The notes beneath the pieces were generated by a model that was given only the letters and a program-made list of their open reading frames with translations, was not told where the DNA came from and ran no database searches. A stretch of 5,432 nt of DNA from Globobulimina sp. (lineage: Eukaryota > Foraminifera > Rotaliida). Both the position numbers and the translations under genes were made by a program. The stretch lies in contig PIVH01000577.1 of the NCBI GenBank assembly GCA_003354225.1, forward strand, positions 1 to 5,432. Reading direction: 5' to 3'. Below, one piece after another: positions 1 through 5,432 of the stretch. Numbering within the stretch: position 1 is the first letter of the stretch; each line of letters starts with the position of its first letter.

Positions 1-312
1 GACATTTGGATTGAACCTCGAGACCGATATCTGGCCGACATAAAGCACTGCATTTTTAAATGTTTTTGTGTCTTGTAATATGACGTCCGTTTCTTTTTTG
101 GTTAAATGTTTACAAAATTTATTTCGATTTCTTCGCCGTCTTTTTGGCTGGTTTGTGTCATGGGTATTTTGCTCTAAATATGCATCCAACACCGCTGCTT
201 TATTCTGTTTGTTGTTGTTATATCTCGGTCTATCGCGTTTATTTCGTGGTTGGTGTACTTGATCGTGGCGCAATACAGTCCTCCGGGGTCTGTGTAGTGT
301 GTAGTATTGCAT
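1..312 (-). CDS. 5' part of a gene running off the left edge; basic N-terminus, possible RNB-family (SSD1/DIS3L2-like) protein
   Basis: On the minus strand an ATG at 312-310 opens a frame of 104 codons that reaches the window edge with no stop. The frame was chosen because the other two minus frames are broken and because its product looks like a real protein. Residues 1-40 are basic and Asn/Gln-rich. Residues 56-63 (PKRRRRNR) form a candidate nuclear localisation signal. Residues 65-104 run through KHLTKKETDVIL to YVGQISVSRFNPNV. That last part resembles, from memory, the point in SSD1/DIS3L2-type RNB exonuclease-family proteins where a short helical lead-in enters the first cold-shock barrel (pattern G-x-[IL]-x-[VI]-N). 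The family call is an inference from about 30 residues and is weak; no catalytic region lies in the window. The ATG follows an in-frame TAA (315-313) without any spacer, so the true start could also lie upstream across an intron. Confidence 0.6.
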   Translation of the reverse strand, partial: MQYYTLHRPRRTVLRHDQVHQPRNKRDRPRYNNNKQNKAAVLDAYLEQNTHDTNQPKRRRRNRNKFCKHLTKKETDVILQDTKTFKNAVLYVGQISVSRFNPNV

Positions 313-687
313 TTATATCACATCATCGACATCCTTGCACTCATTTATTTTGGAAAAAGAAAGTGCTGACAATGAATATTTAGTGGCTCGTTGGAGTTTA
401 AAGGAATGTATTTGATGTCTGGATTTATGAGAGGTTTTGTGCTGATCGGGTAAGCGTGGCTGTGTATGGAGTTGCGACACTAATTCCCAATTCATAGGGG
501 GCACTGCGGATTGTTTGTGTTGTGGCCGAGGCGGCGATTCTATGCATTGTTGGATGTGGTTATGGTCCACATACACTGGGTATAGGTCATTTTTATTATT
601 ATAACTATCAGTCACATTGACTAAGTTTGAAAAGCGGTCATTGCCTCCATTTTGTTGCCTGTTTATTAAAATAACAAACAACAACAC
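313..687 (-). CDS. Candidate coding exon of unresolved gene, Pro/His/Gln-rich, no ATG start
   Basis: The minus strand is open for about 124 codons, ending at TAA 315-313. There is no suitable ATG near its 5' end; GTG at 687-685 is not a credible eukaryotic start. Chance alone rarely gives so long an open stretch at this AT content. The product has ordinary globular-linker composition (for example ESPPRPQHKQSAVPPMNWEL) resembling the low-complexity tail of the gene just upstream. A plausible splice acceptor (AACAG, preceded by a T-rich run) lies at 660-659, and a second (CTTAG) at 622-621. Two joins to the upstream gene keep the frame: donor GTTTAG at 798 to acceptor 659, or donor GTAATG at 793 to acceptor 621. 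Either would add about 100-115 residues to that protein and remove its stop at 785-783. Alternatively it is an upstream exon of the left-edge gene, with an intron removing the TAA. It shows no recognisable domain. Confidence 0.4.
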   Translation of the reverse strand: MLLFVILINRQQNGGNDRFSNLVNVTDSYNNKNDLYPVYVDHNHIQQCIESPPRPQHKQSAVPPMNWELVSQLHTQPRLPDQHKTSHKSRHQIHSFKLQRATKYSLSALSFSKINECKDVDDVI

Positions 688-782
688 ACATAATGTAATT
701 ATTAAAGATAATTAAAAATATGATTGGCGCAAAAAAAGAGGTTGTTGTCTGTTATCTTAATGACTAATTATTCATTGTTTTC
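659..782 (-). other. Gap between candidate exons, AT-rich, intron or intergenic
   Basis: About 120 bases downstream (minus sense) of the stop of the Trp-rich gene contain no open frame of note and are T/A-rich. On the minus strand the stretch ends with a T-rich run leading to AACAG, which fits a splice acceptor. It would be intron if the Pro/His/Gln-rich exon belongs to the upstream gene, or a spacer carrying the polyadenylation site if it does not. No clear AATAAA signal could be assigned. Confidence 0.35.
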
Positions 783-1536
783 TTATACATTACTAAACTT
801 TGGATAATAGTCGACATAAAATTGGTTTTTTTTACGTGGTTTATGTTCGGTTTGGTATTTATACGGTTTCATATTTAGAATGGCCGGGTCATTTATGGTT
901 GAATTATTGGCTTGTTTTTTAATTAATTTTACATATTTTCTATTATTATTATTATTATGGTTATAATTGGTGTGGCTGGGATGGTGTTGATGTGCAGGTT
1001 GATGTTGATGTGGATGTGGATGTGGATGCGCATATTGTTGCTGTGGATATTGTTTCTTTTGCTGTTTAACCATAACCATCGGTTTTCGGCTCTGATTATT
1101 TGGGTGTTTGCTTTTTCGACTTTTACATTGTTTTAAATATTGCGTAGGATCCAGATCGACTCTGATCCATTTATCAGTTTTCCGATTCTTTCTCATTTCT
1201 GACCATTCAATTTCGGAATAGTTTTTATTTTGTGATAGTGTGCCAATATAATATCTTTTTGCTTTGCCGCTGGATCGGAAATCCCAATGCGCCTTCAAAT
1301 TGCTTTGCGGTTCAGAGGTCAATGTGTATTCTTCTAATGAAGAGGCTTCGGTTAATGTACATTTATCATTGCTGCACATTATTACCATTCTCTCGCCATT
1401 CCAACGACTTTTGTTTAATATTATATTCGGATGTGGTCAGAAAGGATAGTGGCAGAAGAAGTGACTGATAGATAAGTTACCTATTTCCACGTATTTCCCA
1501 TACGCCCTGCCATTGGGGGTGCAAAGAGTATTGCAT
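783..1536 (-). CDS. Two-exon gene for a 226-residue Trp-rich protein with His-Pro/His-Gln tract; function unknown
   Basis: Exon 1 is 1536-1481 and exon 2 is 1407-783, joined across a 73-base intron with phase 2 on both sides. The ATG at 1536 is the first after an in-frame TAA and opens MQYSLHPQWQGVWEIRGN. The join continues SRWNGERMVIMCSNDKC without a break in character, which is the main support for the splice. Residues 8-105 form a compact region with Trp at 9, 13, 21, 60, 87 and 99, two Cys (30 and 35) and beta-strand-like alternation. The W-x-G-x-W opening and the late I-x-W...W-x-R pair recall small beta-barrel or lipocalin-like folds, but no family is recognised. Residues 113-160 are basic and Gln-rich, 146-164 are a His-Pro/His-Gln tract, 166-174 are Asn-rich, and the C-terminus is basic. 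There is no signal peptide or membrane segment. The stop at 785-783 could be intronic if the downstream exon belongs to this gene. Its start lies 86 bases from that of the divergent SPRY gene. Confidence 0.7.
941..958 (+). repeat. (TAT)6 trinucleotide microsatellite encoding poly-Asn
   Basis: Six TAT units on the plus strand read as AAT codons on the minus strand and give the NNNNN run at residues 170-174 of the Trp-rich protein. Such codon runs are common in AT-rich protist genomes. Confidence 0.85.
999..1030 (-). repeat. Tandem 6-base repeat encoding the His-Pro/His-Gln tract
   Basis: On the minus strand CATCCA-type hexamers, grading into CATCAA, are repeated in tandem and encode HPHPHPHQHQ. 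The array lies in frame within the Trp-rich gene, so unit gain or loss keeps the reading frame. It is likely length-variable between strains (inference). Confidence 0.8.
1408..1480 (-). other. Spliceosomal intron (73 bases) in the Trp-rich gene
   Basis: On the minus strand the intron begins GTAACT at 1480 and ends AAAAG at 1408. It is pyrimidine-rich in its middle and carries CTGAC about 30 bases before the acceptor, a possible branch site. Removing it joins codon AG|T in frame. Without removal the first-exon frame runs on from the donor into in-frame stops, and exon 2 has a TGA just upstream. Confidence 0.65.
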
Positions 1537-1556
1537 TGTATTGGTTTAATTAATTT

Positions 1557-1564
1557 TATATAAG
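1557..1564 (+). promoter_or_regulatory. TATA-like element upstream of the SPRY gene
   Basis: TATATAAG lies 59 bases upstream of the plus-strand ATG. A start site about 30 bases downstream would give a leader of roughly 30 bases. In so AT-rich a genome the match alone is weak; its position in a very short divergent spacer is the supporting point. Confidence 0.35.
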
Positions 1565-1566
1565 TT

Positions 1567-1576
1567 ATGCTAGCAT
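1567..1576. promoter_or_regulatory. Perfect 10-bp palindrome ATGCTAGCAT
   Basis: ATGCTAGCAT equals its own reverse complement. The flanks also form TTATG (1565-1569) against CATAA (1577-1581). It sits directly downstream of the TATA-like element in the middle of the divergent spacer, a position suited to a dimeric transcription factor. No known binding protein is assigned. Confidence 0.35.
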
Positions 1577-1622
1577 CATAACAGTTCACTTGTTTAGTTG
1601 AGTAAGTTTTTGTATGAATTGA

Positions 1623-4600
1623 ATGCAACCTCGTTACACACCGTCATCCAATACTAGTATGAGACGAAAAAGAGCTGGTTCTTCTTCATCGAATGCGAAT
1701 GATCACACAAAGACCGATTTTTGGCAATTTAAAGGTACAACACCATAGAATAACATTTTAAATATTTAAATACATTTTTGTAAACATATGATAGGTGGAA
1801 AAATTAAATTGGATAAAACTAAAACAACTGCAACAAAATCAGCAAAGTATGCATATAATTCAGCTTTTGGATCGATCTCAGTATCGAATGGTAAACACAT
1901 TTGGAAATTAGAGGTGATACGTTTAACAAAGAAAATGTGCGTCGGCGTAACCTCATCGATAAAAACATTGGATATGAACTTCCATAAACAAGACACTTAT
2001 CCACATTTTGGATACACATCCGGCGCAATGAAAATATCACAAAACACGCAATATGAGAAATATGGCATAAATATGAAGTCCGGACAAATAATCACAATCA
2101 TTTTAGACTTAAATTACAGATACATCTCTTTTATGAACAACAATGACGACTTAGGAATAGCATTCAAACGCATTGAGATTGGGCCGAATATAAATTATCG
2201 ATTAGCCGTCAGTTTGTTGGATAAAAATGATTCAATCAAAATTATTGGATATGGAGAGTTTTTTGATGGCGATGCCGATGATGACGAGGATGGCGATGAC
2301 AAACAAGAAGAATATAATGAGTGGGATATAAAAGAAATAAAATCATGGAATGATATTATGGTTAAACAATTTATTAAAAAAACGTTGATCACTAAGACGT
2401 CGATACATGATGGAAATGATTTGAATGAGATATATTATGAAATAAATCAAAAGGAGACTCATAAAAATACCCAGTCATTAACAAAGAAAATAAATAAATG
2501 CAAACAACATATATTTGTATTAAAAGATGAAATGATATCAAAAGCAAAGGGGTTTGAACAGGAAATGAATGATTTTAATATTTCAGTCTCACGAAAGATT
2601 AAAGCATTAACAGAGGACAATCAGCAACAATTAATTCAGCAAAAAAATGAATATAACAGAAAAAGTCAGCAAAATCAAGTAAGAATCAATAAATTTAAAA
2701 TTGAATTCGAGAGAGAAAGAGAACAAAACGCAAAGTTATTGGCGGAGATAAATAAATATAAATTAGCAAAGGAGCAACTATTGAATGGCTATAATCAGTT
2801 AACGGGAAAAATAAATGAGTCAAATATACAAATTGTGACATTAACAAAACAAAATCAAGAATTAGCTAAAAATTATTGCACAAAAAATAAATATGAGCTA
2901 TTGTTAAATACATACAATGTTCACGTTAAACAGTTGGAAGATGAGATAGAAAGCAATAAAAATGAAAAAAGTCAGTTAAGGAAACAATTAAAGTTAAAGC
3001 AGAATGATATGAAAAAATTAAGCAAACAGAATGAAGAATTAATTGAAGCCAAAGATGAATTTGAAAGTACAAACAGTCAAATATTGGATAAATACATTGG
3101 AATACAAAAAGAGAAAAATGCGTTAATAGCAGACAATGATGAATTGATTGATAAACATAAAAATGAACGGCGATTAATGGAGACACAAACAAAAAAATAT
3201 AATCAATTATTACAAAATATATCTGCATTGACAGTGGAAAAGAATGAAAATGAAAACACGATTAAAAACATGGCAGAAATATCAACAAAGGAAAAAAATG
3301 AATTTCTGAAACAAACCAACGAAATGGAAGAGAAATTAAATAATTTTGAATTAATAAATGAGGAACTTAAAGAAAATGAGAAATGTATTAAAATTGAATT
3401 AGAATCAGAGAGAAAACGATTCAATATGGCAATGGACAAAATTAAACAAGAAAATATTGACAAATTACAGGTATTAACGGAACAGAATAAAGAGGCAAAG
3501 AATAAATTAAATAAATCGTTGGAAAATGAAAAATGTGCTACAATGGGACTAGAACAGAAAAATAATGAATATAATCAAATAGAAAAAGAGAAAAAGAAAT
3601 ATGAAGCAATCAACAAAAAATTAAATACAAAATCACAAGAATATTGCATAGAAATTAATGAAATAAACCAGGAAAATAATGAATTGCGGGAAAAAATAAA
3701 CAAATGCTTAGAACTCGAGAAACAAAGCAAACAAATATTGAATGAATCCGATATCAAAAATGACGATTTATTAAACAAAATCAAACAAGAAAATGCTACA
3801 AATGCCAAAGCGTATAATGACAAAGTTCAATTACTAACAAATGAAAATAAGGCATTATTACAGAAATATAATGAGTTGGCGCAAAAATTAAAGGATAAAA
3901 TTGAAGAATTAAATGAATCGCTAAAAGTTAATAAAACAATACAAAATGAGCTAGAAATACAAAACAAGAAAAATAGTGAATTGATTCAAACTGAACAACG
4001 ATGGACAAAAAAGGAAATAAACAATGCACAAAAAATCCAAACATTAACAAAACAAAATCAAGAATTAATTCAACAACAAAATGAGAATGATAATGAAAAT
4101 CGAGAATTGAAACAAAAATTAAACGAAAATGAATCAATAAATAAACAATTAACTGAAAAAATAACTAAATGCAATGCTAAAATTGAGTCATTGACTGAAA
4201 ATGTGGAAAAACAATGCAATGTGGAAGAAAAACAAAAAAATGAATGGCGACAGAAAAATGAAGAATTGATTACAGAGAAAACTAAATGTAAACAGTTAAC
4301 AGAAGAATTACATAAATCATTAGAAAATGAAAAGAAGCAAAATGAAAAAAGTAATCAATTATTTCAACAAAACAATAATTTGAAAGCTACCAATCAGGAA
4401 TTAAAAAATAAAAATGATGAATTATTAAATCAAATAAAACAAGAAAAAGACACAAACATTGAAAGGTATAATGAGAAGCAAGAATTAATAGAAAAAATGA
4501 ACGGATTTACCGTGCAAAATAAAGAATTATTAAATAAAAACAATCAAATGAATAAAAATAAAAATGAATTGACAAACAAAATTGAAGAGTTAACAGACAA

Positions 4601-5432
4601 TTTACATGGATCGCAAAAGGAGGCAGAAATGCAAAGGAAAGAAAATAGCGAACTAATTCACAAAAATAATGAATTAATTGAGCATAAAAATAAAATAGAA
4701 ATAAAAATTAAAGATAAAGACTCCGAATTGAATGATTTAAGAAAAGAAAAAAAGACAGTAACCCAACAATTAAATCAATTGGTAGAAAATGAGAAAATTA
4801 TTAAAGATGAGTTAAATGAGAATAAAGTAAGAAATGATGCATTGAGTGAAACATTGGAAGAATATGAGACAAAATTAAACAATTTAAAGCAAGAAAATGT
4901 TGATAAAAATGAACAAAATATACAACATTTAATAGATTATAACGAAAAAATTGAATTATTAACAAAGGAAAACAGAGAGTTAATGGAAACAAAGAATATT
5001 ATTAATGAGAATCACGAATTATTAACGCAAGAATTGAATAAAACGATGGAAAATGAACAATGTATAAAAAATAAACATGAGCGACTATTGGATAAATATA
5101 AAAATGATATAAAAAAATTAAGCAACGCAAAAGAGCAAAATGAATTATTGGATAAATGCATTGCAATACAAAAAGAGAAAAACGATGAAGTGACTCGTAA
5201 GCACAAAAACGAAATGCAAGTAATGACCAAAAATAATGACAATCAACAAAATGATATAAATGAAAAATTACATAAAATACAAGAATTGGAATGTACAATA
5301 AAGGAATTACTGAATGAGAAAAATGAATTAATTCAAATATCAAAAGAATATAAAACGAAAAGTGATGAGGATTTAAGTAATATAAAACAAGAAAATGTTG
5401 ATAAAAATAATAAAATTGAATTATTAACAAAA
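1623..5432 (+). CDS. SPRY-domain protein with very long coiled coil, 3' end beyond the window
   Basis: Exon 1 is 1623-1734 and exon 2 is 1795 to the edge; 1250 residues are visible without a stop. The ATG at 1623 follows an in-frame TGA at once. Residues 1-37 are basic and Ser-rich. Residues 38-62 lead into a SPRY fold at about 63-190: GKHIWKLEV (70-78), CVGV, FGYTSG, LDLNYRYISF (141-150), LGIAF (157-161) and YRLAVSLL (172-179), the usual order of SPRY core strands. An acidic stretch (195-206) follows. From about residue 260 to the edge the chain is a Lys/Glu/Asn/Gln-rich coiled coil with Leu/Ile at 3-4 and 7 spacing. It has no proline from 169 to 1250. SPRY domains usually bind protein partners, so this is probably a scaffold or tether with a recognition head and a rod-like stalk (inference). 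No RING, B-box, kinase or membrane segment is visible. An unspliced alternative starts at ATG 1788 in the same frame. Confidence 0.85.
1735..1794 (+). other. Spliceosomal intron (60 bases) in the SPRY gene
   Basis: It starts GTACAA and ends GATAG, is AT-rich and holds several in-frame stops, including TAA at 1767-1769. Removing it makes a phase-1 join (G|GT, glycine 38) that links DFWQFKG to GKIKLDK. A Trp plus 'fKG' just before the first SPRY strands is what I expect in related protist proteins, so splicing is preferred over a start at ATG 1788. The donor is not a perfect consensus. Confidence 0.6.
1869..2252 (+). other. SPRY domain (residues about 63-190)
   Basis: The segment shows the SPRY core: a Gly-x-x-x-Trp strand (G70, W74), a central Val-Gly-Val strand, LDLNYRYISF, LGIAF and the closing aliphatic strand YRLAVSLL ending with KIIGY. 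The length is typical of a lone SPRY domain, without an obvious PRY extension. It is the only globular domain seen in the protein, and therefore its likely binding head. Confidence 0.8.
2838..2864 (+). repeat. 27-base exact repeat, copy 1, encoding TLTKQNQEL
   Basis: These 27 bases recur exactly at 4041-4067 in the same reading frame, 1203 bases (401 residues) downstream. Exact identity at third codon positions points to duplication or gene conversion more than to protein-level convergence. Confidence 0.75.
3003..3119 (+). repeat. Long-range internal duplication, copy 1
   Basis: The copy begins with an AAT-GAT-AT[GA] block (3003-3025), encoding NDMKKLS, and ends with LDKYIGIQKEKN (3084-3119). 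Both blocks recur in the same order at 5103-5183. The first block has one mismatch in 23 bases and the last three in 36. The middle differs in length by 36 bases (12 codons), so the frame is kept. Confidence 0.65.
4041..4067 (+). repeat. 27-base exact repeat, copy 2, encoding TLTKQNQEL
   Basis: This is identical to 2838-2864. The flanks diverge on both sides apart from the general coiled-coil composition. Confidence 0.75.
5103..5183 (+). repeat. Long-range internal duplication, copy 2
   Basis: It matches 3003-3119 at both ends: NDIKKLS (5103-5125) and LDKCIAIQKEKN (5148-5183), with a shorter middle. A following KHKNE phrase is also shared (KHKNERRLM and KHKNEMQVM), extending the relationship further downstream. 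Confidence 0.65.

Larger units (their letters stand above)
1537..1622. promoter_or_regulatory. Divergent promoter region (86 bp) between two head-to-head genes
   Basis: The two ATGs face away from each other at 1536 (minus) and 1623 (plus), so both promoters and both 5' leaders must fit here or overlap the genes. It contains TATATAAG at 1557-1564, which reads TATATAAA in the other direction one base away and could act as a TATA box for either gene. For the plus gene it lies 59 bases before the ATG, leaving room for a short leader. A 10-base perfect palindrome follows at 1567-1576. Function is inferred from position only. Confidence 0.6.
2460..5432 (+). other. Continuous coiled-coil region (residues about 260 to at least 1250)
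   Basis: About 990 residues are dominated by Lys, Glu, Asn, Gln, Leu and Ile, with no proline and only two Trp. Heptad-like stretches such as LTKQNQEL alternate with Asn-rich turns of the heptad. Repeated phrases recur at irregular spacing ([IL]KQEN, KNELI, ENEKC, INKC). If helical throughout, the rod would be over 100 nm long (at about 0.15 nm per residue). The unusually high Asn content follows the AT-rich coding strand and may weaken parts of the coil. Confidence 0.8.

Noticed and set aside
68-383. Two plus-strand open frames rich in Phe, Leu, Cys and Tyr, suggesting a membrane protein
   Set aside because: They are antisense to the open left-edge gene and the adjacent minus exon. Their hydrophobic look follows from the T-rich complement of an A-rich coding strand.
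687-735. Hydrophobic run upstream of the 313-687 stretch as a membrane anchor
   Set aside because: The frame reads LSLIITLCVLLFVILI but has no ATG and hits TAA just upstream. The same bases form the T-rich tract before a splice acceptor, which explains the hydrophobic codons.
999-1030. CRISPR-like short repeats
   Set aside because: The hexamer array is a coding microsatellite without spacers; nothing else in the window has the repeat-spacer layout.
1232-1468. Plus-strand open frames over the start of the Trp-rich gene
   Set aside because: They overlap its exon 2 and intron on the other strand, start at arbitrary ATGs and have no protein-like character.
1437-1628. 63-codon minus open frame covering the first exon region
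   Set aside because: The true coding frame there is a different one, starting at 1536. It gives W-x-G-x-W and a phase-matched donor, while the 63-codon frame runs into the intron and starts inside the divergent spacer.
1788-1796. Unspliced start of the SPRY gene at ATG 1788
   Set aside because: It is in frame and possible, but it would leave out FWQFKG, which fits directly before the SPRY strands. The flanking GT...AG ends and phase-1 join favour the spliced model. It is kept as an alternative.
1766-5430. Many minus-strand hydrophobic open frames (Phe/Ile/Leu/Ser-rich)
   Set aside because: All are antisense shadows of the SPRY coiled-coil gene, whose Lys/Glu/Asn/Leu codons read as Phe/Leu/Ile/Ser/Tyr on the other strand.
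1-5432. Alternative genetic code with reassigned TAA/TAG (ciliate-like)
   Set aside because: The 1212-codon forward exon uses no TAA, TAG or TGA, so there is no sign of stop reassignment. The single TAA at 315-313 is better explained by gene structure.

Overview
The window looks like protist (non-animal, non-plant-like) nuclear DNA. It is AT-rich and gene-dense. Its short candidate introns have GT...AG ends, and its proteins contain Asn/Gln/His/Pro low-complexity tracts. The best-supported gene joins a SPRY (B30.2-type) domain to a very long coiled coil, an architecture known from several protist lineages; Reticulomyxa-like rhizarians come to mind from memory, but no search was possible and the lineage is an inference. 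The standard genetic code fits: the long forward frame has no internal TAA, TAG or TGA.

Layout. (1) 1-312, minus strand: the 5' part of a gene running off the left edge, 104 codons open. It has a basic, Asn-rich N-terminus and then a segment weakly resembling the start of the cold-shock region of SSD1/DIS3L2-type RNB proteins. (2) 313-687, minus strand: a 124-codon open stretch without an ATG start, probably an exon of one of its neighbours, but the junctions cannot be fixed by eye. It ends in a TAA that directly abuts the ATG of the left-edge gene in the same frame. (3) 783-1536, minus strand: a two-exon gene (intron 1408-1480) for a 226-residue Trp-rich protein with a His-Pro/His-Gln tract. 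(4) 1537-1622: an 86-bp divergent promoter region with a TATA-like element and a palindrome. (5) 1623 to the right edge, plus strand: a two-exon gene (intron 1735-1794) for a SPRY plus coiled-coil protein of at least 1250 residues, incomplete at the 3' end.

The Trp-rich gene and the SPRY gene are divergently transcribed from one short spacer, and each has a short first exon followed by a small intron. This suggests possible co-regulation but does not prove a shared function. No RNA genes, CRISPR arrays, transposons or bacterial operon signals were seen. The main items of interest are the proline-free coiled coil with its internal repeats, the stop-abutting-start junction at 310-315, and the compact divergent pair whose first exons do not appear as long open frames.
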